DNA of 64,000 nt from the NCBI GenBank assembly GCA_028023455.1, contig JAQFVV010001060.1, positions 56,201 through 120,200 on the forward strand, written 5' to 3'. The stretch comes from Epiperipatus broadwayi. Taxonomy: Eukaryota > Onychophora > Udeonychophora > Euonychophora > Peripatidae. The notes under the pieces are model-generated. The model made no database searches. It saw only the letters and a program-made list of their open reading frames with translations, and was not told the DNA's origin. The position numbers were made by a program, and so were the translations under genes. This document shows, piece by piece, positions 34,885 through 44,784 of this stretch. Numbering within the stretch: position 1 is the stretch's first letter; each line of letters starts with the position of its first letter.

Positions 34885-34886
<2 letters not shown>
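31576..34886 (-). mobile_element. RTE-like LINE copy D, nearly complete
   Basis: The best copy in the window, about 3.3 kb: 5' leader (34560-34886), one long reading frame (34553 to 31599) and a very short 3' tail (ttgatgaagatgaatgatga). Its order is APE endonuclease, linker, reverse transcriptase and C-terminal LKWSWAGHIARR / RRRPHVRW region, as in RTE-type LINEs. The 3' end has no poly-A, only a short tga-rich tail, also an RTE habit. A (TA)n run abuts the 5' end at 34889. Copies A, B, C, E, F and G in this window belong to the same family. Confidence 0.9.
31599..34553 (-). pseudogene. LINE endonuclease-reverse transcriptase, 985-codon frame with only nonsense changes
   Basis: The product nicks DNA and copies its own RNA at the nick. 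The open pieces 33831-34553, 33492-33797, 32232-33467, 31929-32132 and 31599-31832 are all in the same frame. By comparison with copies B, C and G I count about eight in-frame stops (two at about 33814-33829, one near 33489, three near 32211-32234, one near 31926, one near 31889) and no frameshift. Motifs: GDFNARIG (about residue 186), GSDHRLV (about 276), GKAPGIDGI, NYRPISLLSVLYKIF, FVDYEKAFDSI, GVRQGDSISPKLF, then LDFSDD (about 730), where the usual FADD has Ala to Ser, and C-terminal LKWSWAGHIARRDD. The length fits RTE proteins of about 1000 residues. The copy is dead but recent. Confidence 0.85.

Positions 34887-34888
<2 letters not shown>

Positions 34889-34917
<29 letters not shown>
34889..34917. 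repeat. (TA)n microsatellite at the LINE D 5' end
   Basis: A short TA run directly against the 5' end of LINE copy D. Confidence 0.9.
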
Positions 34918-34922
<5 letters not shown>

Positions 34923-34964
34923 ATTGTAATATACTAAAGATATATATATTATAAATTGTAATAA

Positions 34965-35455
34965 ACTAAAGATTAGCCTTTCAAGCTAATGTACATGTGC
35001 TGTTTACAAATGTTAATAATAATAAATGAATACTTTCATTTTCAACACAAGATAAAGACTTTGTGAATGAATAAATGAATCCACTTATTCATTCAACCCA
35101 AATGCTTACATATGGGCAAATCTTAAGTACTGGATACTTAAGATTTGTCCATATACAAACATTTGGGTTGAATGAATAAGTGGATTCATTTATTCATTTG
35201 CAAAGACTTTATCTTGTATTGGAAGTGAAAGTATTCATTTATTATTATTAACATTCGTAAAAAGTTCATGTACGTTAGCTTGAAAGTACTTAAGATTTGC
35301 CCATATATAAGCATTTGGTTTGAATGAATACGTGGATTCATTTACTCGTTCGCAAAGACTTTATCTTGTGTTGGAAATGGAAGTATTCATTTATTATTAT
35401 TAACATTCATAAAAAGCACATGTATGTTATCTTGAAAGGCTAATCTTTAGTTTAA
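34965..35455. repeat. Inverted repeat plus a third direct copy
   Basis: 34965-35128 and 35140-35286 form a hairpin (centre gtactggatacttaag). A third copy of the right arm follows directly at 35284-35455, ending in ggctaatctttagttta, the complement of the outermost left sequence. All copies share tgaatgaataagtggattca and actttatcttgt. The third copy completes the outer end that the middle copy lacks, so the block looks like an inverted dimer with one extra unit. Confidence 0.75.
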
Positions 35456-35925
35456 TAATTAATACAGTAAAAAAATTTTAAAAAACATATATATACCCCA
35501 ATTTAATAGAAGTATTTTCAACTATCTATATAGTCATTATCAACTAGATTCAAATTGTATTACAAAAAACTATTACAAATGTAAACAAAAAGTAATACAT
35601 CATACATCAATTTTCCCACAATTCATTAATTTTTATATTGGCAGCCTGTATATTTATTTAAAGAAATAATAATAAATGCAAAATTAAAGAAGCTATGTTA
35701 ATAAAAAGTGAAAAGCAATATTTGATACATAGACAGGCTGCCAATATAAAAATTAATGAATTGTGGTGAAATTGATGTATGACGTATTACTTTTTGTTTA
35801 CATTTGTAATGGTTTTTTGTAATACAATTTGAATCTAGTTGATAATGACTACATAGATAGTTGAAATTATTCTATTAAATTGGGGTATATATTTGTTTTT
35901 TAAAATATTTTTACTGTATTAATTA
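35455..35925. repeat. 471-bp inverted repeat
   Basis: Left arm (35455-about 35655) and right arm (about 35735-35925) are inverted complements, including cagcctgt / acaggctg and tcaactagattcaaattgta. The roughly 80-bp AT-rich centre is unique. The arms contain a hammerhead-like string (tgataatgac … gttgaaa), but the core is not canonical. Confidence 0.8.
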
Positions 35926-36124
35926 TTGTATTCTTTTGAATAATTATATATATTTTATTATAATTGGAATACAGACATTGATTAATAATTTATATATATA
36001 TATATATAGACTAAAGATGAACTAATCAATACTTTTTAAAATATTTCATTTTATAATTAAATCATTGATTATAAATAGTCAAAATAAGAGTCATAGATCA
36101 CGTGACCCTATCTCTTAAGCTTGC

Positions 36125-36365
36125 AAGTTATAAACAATGAGGATTACCAATTCCTCTACAAGCTTTGTGAATAATGCTTAGCCAGAGCCAGAACTTATAA
36201 TATCTCTGTCAGGAACCCCTTCCCAAACCTCTGACTATGGTTTTGTGCTTTGGCACTCCTTAGAGAGGTGTCAAGCTAGGTTCAGACCCTAGATCTAAAA
36301 ATGCCAACCCAAAGCCAAATCATTGATTGTACATTCTTTAATAATACAGCTTTATATATACAACT
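36125..36365 (-). repeat. Family 2 hammerhead repeat, diverged copy
   Basis: The left part (ctacaagctttgtgaa … atatctctgtc) aligns with the left arm of the family 2 foldback at 20.3 kb. At the position expected for the ribozyme, 36227-36269 on the minus strand, a hammerhead-shaped fold is present: stem I cctct/agagg, stem II gtgc/gcac with loop caaa, stem III ac/gt and a GTC triplet. The core has changed to CTAAGGA and AAAA. The helices are kept while the core is lost, so it is a catalytically dead relative. Confidence 0.55.
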
Positions 36366-36369
36366 TATG

Positions 36370-36715
36370 GATTGTCATTATAGATTATATCTGATCTCTT
36401 AGAATGTTATGACTAATATTACCATGCATTATCTATGGTTTACCATTAATTATCAGGGTAATTTATTATTCAATGTGATGTATATCTTTAATTTAAATTC
36501 ACCGTTTAGTCATATGATATCTATGGCCAGAGCAATAGACAGAGTTTAAAATCAATACCTGGATCCACCAATTCTTGGATCATGTTTTAGTCATTTAATA
36601 ATAGAATAAATGTTGTATATACCAATATGCTAGATTTTATCATTAACAAGTAATGCAATTTATTATTCAATATTTGCACTAAGCCATCTAAATAAGAATA
36701 AAATAATAATATCAC
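36370..36715. other. Unassigned spacer
   Basis: AT-rich; no gene or repeat supported. Confidence 0.4.
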
Positions 36716-36872
36716 ATGATCACAAGCCAGAAACTAGTCTGGGGATATTGAATGAGTAGGCACTAGATAGGGGATTTTATGCACAAGCCTTCTGGCATCC
36801 ATTGATTGCTCTTGTTGGCACAAAATGGCACTAATGTATGGAGAGTTTTGCTTTGTTTTGAATTGTAAGATA
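36716..36872 (+). repeat. Family 1 repeat, truncated copy
   Basis: Begins with an atcacatgatca end joined directly to cacaagccagaaactagtct, the 3' half of the hammerhead, and ends at tatggagagttttgc. The CTGATGA half is deleted. The triplet GTC and the 3' strand of stem I (tgggga) remain. Confidence 0.65.
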
Positions 36873-37077
36873 ATAATAATTTACTTTAATTTATTAAAGC
36901 AAATGATATCCTATAAAAAAACTATTAAACCTATTATTTACATTAAAGACCCAAAAGAAAGACAAATATATGAAACATATTATATCAAGCATAACAAATA
37001 ATTCTTTGAATATTTATACAATTTCAAAAATTTTAGTTAATAACTAGTCAAGTGAAAGTGATTAGAAAAATATATAA

Positions 37078-37783
37078 TCATCATCAACCATTATCAATAC
37101 ACTGCTGGATGAAGGTCTCTTCAAGTTCAATCCATCTTCACCAATGTTTAGCTTATCTTCTCCACATCACCCCTGCACACTTTTTTATTTCATTCTTCCA
37201 TCTCACATATGGTCTCTTTCTTGGTCTTTTACAATCTCCTGGAATCCCATTTAAGATTTCAGTTGTCTATCTATTATCATCTCTTCTAGCAATATGTCAA
37301 ATCCAACTCCACTTCACCCTTTTATTTTTTTTTAATGAGGTCAGTAACAGATGTTCATTCTCTTACCCATATATTGCATTTTCAATCTCTTCTTGTTATT
37401 TTCAATATGCATCTTTCCATTGCTCTTTTTTAAGTGTCTAAGTCTCAGATCCATAAGTAAGAATCGGTAAAACACATTTATTAAAAATCTTCCTTTTCAA
37501 ACACATAGGTATATTTCCATTTAGTATAAATCATGTTATTTCTACCAAAAGCACTCCAACCAAGTTTAATTCTGTGATTAATTTTATCCATTATGTTTCC
37601 ATCTGTATTAATAATCTGACCAAAATATTTATAGCTGTTATCTTCTCACTCATCATAATCTTTATTTTTATATTCTGAAAAAATTCATTAAACATTACTT
37701 TAGTCTTTTTATAATTTATCTTTAGTCCCACTTTCACCTGATAACTCCCACAGCATTTCCTGCAGCTCTAAAGCATTATTAAA
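37078..37783 (-). mobile_element. RTE-like LINE copy E, 3' part only
   Basis: Aligns with copy D from the 3' tail (atcatcatcaaccattatca) to the codons just after FADD (gcattatt…). It covers the C-terminal region (LKW…, RPHxRW) with many indels and stops. It is 5' truncated, as usual for target-primed insertion. The plus-strand open frame at 37052-37441 is the antisense of this copy and not a gene. Confidence 0.8.
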
Positions 37784-37789
37784 AGTATA

Positions 37790-38120
37790 TAATAAGATTG
37801 TATATATATTTGTATAAAGCATGTTTTTATTTATTTTTTTATTGTTATATTATATAAGTAATTTGATCAACTTTTAAGAAATTTCTAACAATCTATATTG
37901 CTGAATAATAATTTTATTTTGCTTTATTCAAGCTTTAGTCTGTTATTTCTTACTTCTATTACAAAACTGTAGATAAAACTCTGTGTGCAGTAAGATGAGG
38001 TTTAGAATCAATGTTTAACATTTTATAAGGACGGAAAATCTTGTGCCACAAAAGTTTTTTTATGTAAAATTATTAATATATATATATATATCTTATACAA
38101 AGATTTTCACGGGTTGCATA
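37790..38120. other. Unassigned AT-rich spacer
   Basis: No gene or repeat supported. Confidence 0.4.
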
Positions 38121-38123
38121 TAT

Positions 38124-38415
38124 AAAAGACATATTTTGTGGGTTCATCCATGTTAAAAAATTTAAATATTGATATACCAACATATTTTGACTTGATCACA
38201 CAAGTCATCCACTGGATGATAAAAGGTAGAAAGACGGTTGTAGAGGCGTTATTGGTGGAACTTTAACATTTTTTTAAAATCAGTGATTGTAGTGCCTCTA
38301 CAACCGTCTTTCTACCTTTTATCACCCAGTGGATGACTTGTATGATCAAGTCAAAACATCGGTATATCAATATTTGCATTTTTTATCATGGATGAACCTG
38401 CAAAATATGTCTTAT
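38124..38415. repeat. 292-bp inverted repeat with hammerhead-like string
   Basis: Arms 38124-38230 and 38295-38415 are inverted complements (aagacatattttgtgggttc / gaacctgcaaaatatgtctt, and agacggttgtagaggc / gcctctacaaccgtct). Each arm contains ggatgacttg…caagtcaaaaca, which looks like GATGA, hairpin and AAAC in hammerhead order, but the CTGATGA core and the stem I partner are not met. Confidence 0.8.
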
Positions 38416-38419
38416 ATAT

Positions 38420-39235
38420 ACATTATAACTGTCATATATGATATTTTTATTACTATTTTATAATTGTGATAATTAATCATGCATGGAACTGAACAAATAT
38501 GTACAAGGAAAATTCCAAACATAAAATATTAATTACAATTAAATAGCTTTTAATTATTATTAACTAAACCCCAATCTATAATAATTTTCTAATTTTATTC
38601 TTGATACGTCACTAACATTAATTTTAATAAATATATTAATCAAGATAACATTTTGGTCACCTACAATGAGTTTACAAGTGTTCAATTAATAAACAGTAAT
38701 CATATAATCTGATTAAGATTAATGTTTGAAATGTCATTTTTATTTTTATTTTTAAAACAGCTGCATTTTTTTTAAAAAAAAATTGGTTAATGATTAAAAC
38801 TCCAGAGCATTTACATAATTCAAATATTTTCAAATCAAAAGAATAAAACAAAATAATTATCAATATAAAGTTTTGAAGTATTTGTAAAGATTTCAAGTAA
38901 TATGCTGCCACACAATGTTATACCATTACATAACATACTTTAGTATATATATTTTATATACATTTAAAAGAATAGATTTGTGTAAAAAATTCTCATTATA
39001 TAAAAGAGTAAATTCAATTTTGTTCATTTTACTTCGAGAAATATATATCTTTATTAAGGTGAAAATGTTCATTCAAAACCAACTCAGGGTAAGAAACAGT
39101 TGTAATTATAATAATTTTTTGACATGAGGATTAATACAAAACAAAAATTAAAATGTATTTCATAGGAAGATTTTTAAATTACTATAGTTATAAAATTACA
39201 TTTATTCACATTTAAAAGTTACCTCATCTTATTCA
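38420..39235. other. AT-rich tract, nothing recognised
   Basis: Short open frames here have chance composition. No repeat identified. Confidence 0.45.
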
Positions 39236-39236
39236 C

Positions 39237-39480
39237 CTATTGTGCTATTTTTATCATTTCCTCATTTACAAGTTTCTCTGGGAGACTAGATAAAATTACT
39301 GAGGTGGTATTATCTGCAGAACAAAAAAGAAAACAGAAATGAAAACAAAGATTCAGCAAATCATTAATGTAAACAACAAAATTCCAAGGACTGAATTTTG
39401 AGTAACTGAAAATAATAATAATAATTTGGGAAACACCAAAATTATGTAATATATAAATAAATCTATTAATCAAAAATGAT
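39237..39480 (-). pseudogene. Jockey/CR1-like LINE RT fragment (palm motif)
   Basis: The minus-strand frame has FSPWNFVVYINDLLN (residues about 26-40) and SADNTTSVILSSLPEKLVNE (about 52-71). These correspond to the lGPilFxxYINDLp and fADDTsvil…eelvn blocks of a jockey/CR1-type reverse transcriptase, with the catalytic ADD now ADN. It is a different LINE from the RTE-like copies. Only about 80 residues survive. Confidence 0.65.
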
Positions 39481-39709
39481 TATATTTCAGCCCAACTTGC
39501 AAACATTTCTAAATGATGAATGCCATGCAAGTCAGGATGCTTAACCATCACATATTTCTGCTACTTCTCTTTATCATTGTTACATTAATCTTATGGTCAG
39601 CAGAATGGAAATACAGATTATGAGACACATTTTAATTAATCTCTTGATAATAAAAAAAGATCCCATGATGAAAATATATCATAAACCCATTGTCATGTCT
39701 GGCATTGAA

Positions 39710-40243
39710 CTCATCATCAGCTATTATCAATCTATTGCAGGATGAAGGTTTCTCCAAGTTCAGTTCATCTTCTTTGATTTTTATCCTATCTTCTCCACAT
39801 CACCCCTGCACACTTTCTTATTCCATCTATCCATCTCACATGTGGCCTCTTTCTGAGTCTTTACAATTTCTTGGAATCCAGTTTAAGATTTTAATTGTCT
39901 ATCTATTATCATCTCCTCTAGTGATATGTCCAGCCCAACTCCACTTCAGTCTTTTAATTTTTTCAATAAGGTCATTAACACTTGTTTTTTCTCTTACACA
40001 TATGTTGCATTTTTGATCTCTTCTTGTTACTTCTAACATGCATCTCTCCATACATTTTTGAATGGTCTGAAGTCTCTGTATTGCTCTTCTATTAAGTTTT
40101 CAAGTCTCAGATACATAAGTCAGGACTGGTAAAACACATTTATTAAAAACTTTTCTTTACAAACACATAGGCATATTTCCTTTTAATATCATGTTATTTC
40201 TACCAAAAGCACTTCAACCAAGTTTAATTCTAATTTCTTCCAT
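39710..40243 (-). mobile_element. RTE-like LINE copy F, 3' part only
   Basis: Matches copy D from the 3' end (atcatcagctattatcaat) to the ccaagtttaattct codons. The copy contains antisense matches to the ILN/RPHVRW and LTY-ETW segments, with frameshifts. 5' truncated and inactive. The plus-strand frame at 39690-40016 is antisense shadow. Confidence 0.8.
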
Positions 40244-40249
40244 ATGTGC

Positions 40250-40915
40250 ATTCACACATATGCATTAAATGCCAAATTAAAATGAATGACCAATTAAACT
40301 AAAGTTAGTCATACAATTAACTACACACACTGTAACTTTTTTCCAAAAACATGCATGAGTGCAATATAATACAAATTAAATTAATAATTAGATAAATAGA
40401 TAAATAAATAATAACAAAACCGATAGATAAATAACTGATATGTACAAAATTCTGTACCTTCATTTTATTTATCTTAAAATGTACTCTTTGTATTGTATCC
40501 TCTAAAATTGTACATCTATATTCACATACAAAATAAAATAAGTAAAATATACTGAAAATTGTATATGTATGTGGTAAATAAATTTATGCCCAATTACTAT
40601 CATTATGTGTGTTTGCTTAACATCAATAATTTGTTAGTTGGTTAATATTTTTCTATTATAAACTTGAGCAGCAGTTTTACATAACTATTTCAAATTAATA
40701 TTAATAATTATTATACATCTTATAAATTATACTAGATGAATATAATTCTCAAATAATTTATAAAATATTTTCTCTGACATGCGATTTCATTTTATTCTCT
40801 TTAAAGTAGAAATTATGTTCATATTTTTAGACCACACATATTTTTTATCTTGCCTTATATAAAATACTCCTTTATATTTTCTTCCACTTCATATATAAAG
40901 AATATAATACTATAG
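40250..40915. other. AT-rich tract, nothing recognised
   Basis: No gene or repeat supported. Confidence 0.45.
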
Positions 40916-40919
40916 ACAA

Positions 40920-40991
40920 GCGTTGGTGGTCTAGTGGTTAGCGTAACTGCCTTCCAAGCAGCTGGCCCAAGTTCGCTTCACGGTCAACGCA
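40920..40991 (+). tRNA. tRNA-Gly(TCC)-like gene, T-stem degenerate
   Basis: Acceptor strands gcgttgg (40920-40926) and tcaacgc (40984-40990) pair in all seven positions (one G·T), with A as discriminator. The D-arm is ggtctagtggttagcg. The anticodon loop is cttccaa, giving TCC, with a stem ctgc/gcag. The T-arm reads cccaagttcgcttcacgg, where only two of five stem pairs form, although the ttcg loop is present. It is a recent tRNA-Gly copy that may be a pseudogene or a SINE founder. A related minus-strand piece lies at 46128-46195. Confidence 0.55.
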
Positions 40992-40999
40992 TTTGATAT

Positions 41000-42055
41000 G
41001 AAAAAAACATAATACTATACTCAATTAGAAAAATTATTGCTCCTTGTATATATTGCATTTATCAAGTAAGTAAAATATTTGTTATTCTAAATTTACACAG
41101 CATGGACAATATACATATGCTTAACATACATACAAACTGTTTTATATCTAAATTGTAAGATAATGATAAGCAAAATCTCTTTACAAAGTATATAAAATAA
41201 AACAACAATTCAGGGTCACGAAATAAAATATATTTTATATATTTTAAAAATTCACTGTTATAAGCATGTATTTTATTTTATAATAATCTATTGTTTATTT
41301 TAAAGACCAGATATAATTTACAAATATTTGTATAATTGTCTATTTTGAATACTTACAGCTAATCAAATGTGTGTCTGTATAAAATCAATATTTTTTTAAT
41401 GTTATTTTTTTTAATTTTTCCCCCGAAGATTAATAATTATGACACAAAATATATAAAACAATATTTATTGAAAGCTTTAATATTTTCATAAATCATAATT
41501 TAAAATAAAACAAACAATAATCATGATATTTTTTTTACAAAGTCTATCATTGAAATTGTTTACTTTGTTTTTCCCAATTTAAAATCCAATAGAAAACTCC
41601 TAATAGTATAATTTGTGATTGAAATAATTATTTGATTAGTATCTCCAAACGTTTCTGATTTCTTTTCATAATAAAATTAAATGATCTATAAGATAAGAGG
41701 CGCATAAACGTATAAATATAAACTCATCAATTAATATTTTATAATTCCAGTTCTTTAGAATACAACTGATGATAAATAGATCACTTTCTCCCCTTTCTAC
41801 CTCTACTTAGCAATCCTTTTTCTTTGTTTCAAAAAAAATAAATATGTTTTTGTTTATTGTAAGTTCTGGAGACAAACTTTTTAGTACTGTTCTGTTCAAG
41901 AATCTAGATTGTTTTCTATATTTATTTCCTAAGTTTGCCACATATCAAATAATTAAATTCAAAAATTCATTTTATATATTGCCACATTCTGATACACCAT
42001 TCTAATAAATAAAACGTATTATAATAAATAATTATAATCGGAGTACAATTCTTAA
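41000..42055. other. AT-rich tract, nothing recognised
   Basis: No gene or repeat supported. Confidence 0.45.
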
Positions 42056-42059
42056 AAAA

Positions 42060-43090
42060 TTGAATTTATCATGGAATGTCTGAACTGGATTAATGATGAT
42101 ATACTATCTCTCACTAATGGAAAGTACAGTATTACAAAATGGAAGTCAGCTGACTTATGAAATAGCCCATGGATGACATTATATGTAGATTAACATTAAT
42201 GAAAAGATATTCTTCCTAATACTTTAAACTACCAGGCCTCTTACACATGCAATGCATAAATGATGTTTTCATTTAAGTCTCAGATGGGGAAATCAATGAA
42301 ATAAGGCAAGGCATGACCCAGAAGTCAACTGTACTGTGGACCATTGAATATAAAGACATCATAAAAAGTATAAGGTTTCTTGATTTATATGTTTAGTGAA
42401 AAGTTACTTAAACTACAAACTGATTGTCAAACTATCTAGGTCTGAATTATAATACACACAATGAATTATTAATGCACATCACACATAAATTCACAGGCTT
42501 TAAATCATTCCTTAACTGAAATCACAACTTATGCCAATTTGAATTTGACCAAAAATCCAACAGAGACACTCATATCAAGGATTTATATGACATTACTTAC
42601 AAACATGGATGCTTGTTAAGATGGTTAAAATATTCTACTTCAAAATTAAAAACAGGTCTGTGCTAAAAAAAGAAAAACCTTTAATATTACTTTTTTATAT
42701 ATCTGGTATAACTCAAAACCTAAGCAAAATTTGTTTGCAAATATAAAGAGAAAGTTTTCACACTCTTCCCATCTTTAATTGCTTAATAAACAACACCAGT
42801 ATTAATTGTCTTTTGGGAAATCCCAGGTTGTATACAATATCATATTCAATAATGCAAATTGCATTGCTGGTAAGCTAACCTTGCGACAAGGGTTTTACAA
42901 CACATGTATTAGTATAATAGGGCTAAAACCAATGCTGATGTTAAATCCATTTTTGTAAAAATATGAAACAAAAGGCCACATGTTCAAACCCATAGTAATT
43001 AGTATCATTTGATCTAAGAGAAATGATACACAATGCAGAGATAAAAATGTTTAGCACTTCCTAATAATAAGAACAACATAAATAAAGTCA
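42060..43090 (+). pseudogene. Penelope-like retroelement relic (RT and GIY-YIG endonuclease)
   Basis: Translating across frames gives the order of a Penelope-like protein. WINDDILSLTNGK (about 42091-42129) fits the YVDDIfSl catalytic block of the RT. KDILP follows as in the wxxxxxxxPFLD motif. HIKDLYDITYKHGC (about 42574-42615) fits the region after the RT that normally reads like INxLxxNGYP. VVYNIIFNNANCIAGK (about 42829-42876), then LTLRQGFYNT, fits a GIY-YIG nuclease (VVYxixCxxCxxxYIGkTxxxLRxRFxxH). Many stops and frameshifts make it dead. The assignment rests on motif order, not on one long match. Penelope elements elsewhere carry hammerhead ribozymes, as do repeats here. Confidence 0.55.
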
Positions 43091-43094
43091 TGTC

Positions 43095-43440
43095 AATGTA
43101 AATTGACTCATTTACATTTTGTAATTCACAGATTAAAAAGCTTCATCTTGATAAATTACATAATCCATTCCACATGTTTCTGCTATAATTATGATTACAT
43201 GCTAGTTGAAACCATGCTAAGCATATAATATTAAAAGAATTAAACATATTATGTTAAAACAATAAATAAACTTTTCTTAGTAACCACAATAAAAATGTTT
43301 ATTTATAATTACAATTTCTATAATGAAAGCTGTAAAATTATACTAGTATTAAAATAAAATAAAATTCTTTGAAGTGAATATTATTTTATCAAATATTAAA
43401 TTATAGCTATAATTTTATATCATTTAATAATAACAATATA
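43095..43440. other. AT-rich tract, nothing recognised
   Basis: Nothing beyond possible Penelope 3' flank. Confidence 0.4.
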
Positions 43441-43443
43441 TCT

Positions 43444-43725
43444 TTTTAAAATAATTACAGTCTTCTTACACCTTTTAAGCATAAACTATTTATTATTATA
43501 ATTACAGTTTCCACTGGTTCTCACAGACTTCTTCGGGTCTCACCTATTTCTCTACTTTTCATTTTCCACCATTTTATTTCATTTTATTTATAAAATGGTG
43601 GAAAGGGAAAAGTAGAGAAATAGAATGAGATCTGAAGAAGTCTTTGAGGAACAGTCGAAACTCAAATTATAATAATAAATATTTTTTGCTTAAAAGGTGT
43701 AAGAAGATTATAATTATTTTAAAAA
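43444..43725. repeat. 282-bp inverted repeat
   Basis: Left arm (43444-43565) and right arm (43595-43725) are inverted complements: ttcttacaccttttaagc / cttaaaaggtgtaagaa and tagagaaatag / ctatttctcta. The centre is short and AT-rich. The motif gaagaagtct…cgaaact in the arms recalls a hammerhead but lacks the core. Confidence 0.8.
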
Positions 43726-43729
43726 TATA

Positions 43730-44165
43730 TATGATATGTACAGAAGCAAAATTAAGAAAGAAGTGTTTATAGAATTATTTAGTAGTAGTAATATGAAATA
43801 TTGAAACTGACATCATAATAATAATTTAATTTATTAAACAAATAATTTCATTGTGATAAAAAATCATGCATAGAGTTTAACAAAAAGAAATGTACAAGTG
43901 AAAATTTAAAACGTAAAATATCAGTATAATACAAGTTGTGAATTATATATATAAATTATTATTATTAATTAGAATATATCCATAACTGATTTTTTATTTA
44001 TTTTTTCTTGGGAAGTCATTATCATGAATTTCAATGTTATTATTGTTTGAAAGTCACTTTTATTGTATTCTTTATTTTTTTTAAATAGTCACATAAAATT
44101 TTAAAATAAATAATTAGTTGATGGTTAAAATTCCAGAATATTTACATATTTCAAATGATTTTAAG
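43730..44165. other. AT-rich tract, nothing recognised
   Basis: No gene or repeat supported. Confidence 0.4.
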
Positions 44166-44169
44166 ATAA

Positions 44170-44780
44170 AATATGGGTGGTGTGAAATTCTGTGCTCATA
44201 TACCCTCTATATTACATATATAGACACAGGTATATAATAAGCTTGTGTGTTTCAGTTATTACATAGTAGAGATGTCTGCCTATCCCTTGTATATGTATTG
44301 AATGTATTATGTCCTGTACATGAGGGGTCAGATTGACCTTATATTAACATGGGTGTGACAAGAATCTCGGCCTCATGGTGGCCTTTGTGCATTCCGTCAT
44401 CAGGTTTTCAATTGGATGGACGGTTGAACAATTGGAGTGCGGAGTAGATTGAAGCCTGTCCATTAAAGTATGAGGTTTGGCTATCTTTATATATATATAT
44501 ATATATATATATATGAGTATATATATATATATATATGAGAACTTATAGCATATACATGTGGAGATGGTAATCTGGCTGGACCAACTGATGATTGCTGGTT
44601 TAGCATGAAATACATATATTTGTGATTATTTATCTTTTCAACATATATGTATTCAGGTGTATCAGTGTTATGAGACAGTCTGGAGAGTGGTGGGTGGTGT
44701 GAAAGTCTGTGCTCATATTACCCTATATATTACATATATAGACACAGATATATCATAAGCCTGTGTGTTTCAGATAACAT
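44170..44780 (+). repeat. Family 3 tandem repeat: hammerhead plus tRNA-like promoter, 517-bp period
   Basis: The block gggtggtgtgaaa…gtgtgtttcag occurs at 44175-44263 and again at 44692-44774, a period of 517 bp. Inside the single complete unit lie a (TA)n stretch (44485-44537), a hammerhead (44575-44625) and, 40-100 bp downstream, a tRNA-like block (A-box-like tctggagagtggtggg at about 44680-44695, B-box-like tgtgctcatattacc at about 44711-44725). The copy at 7588-7872 has the same order. Such a unit could be transcribed by pol III and cut by its own ribozyme, as described for the Schistosoma Sm-alpha family. That comparison is from general knowledge. Confidence 0.65.
44575..44625 (+). ncRNA. 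Hammerhead ribozyme, family 3 (44.6 kb), weakened stem I
   Basis: CTGATGA at 44585-44591, stem II TGC/GCA around loop tggttta, GAAA at 44607-44610, stem III AT/AT with loop AC and A at 44616 in the cleavage position. The 5' strand of stem I (accaa) is conserved, but the 3' strand has mutated (tattt against ttggg in copy 25025-25069), so cleavage would be poor or lost. Confidence 0.5.
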
Positions 44781-44784
44781 ATTT

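Noticed and set aside
37052-37441. 129-codon plus-strand open frame
   Set aside because: Antisense shadow of the RTE-like LINE copy E.
39710-39730. CTGATGA (minus strand) at the 3' end of LINE copy F
   Set aside because: It is part of the tga-rich LINE tail; no stem II or GAAA follows.
44395-44440. CTGATGA on the minus strand near 44410, also at 7851 on the plus strand
   Set aside because: The core heptamer is present by itself; no GAAA or matching stems at the right distances, so not counted as a hammerhead.
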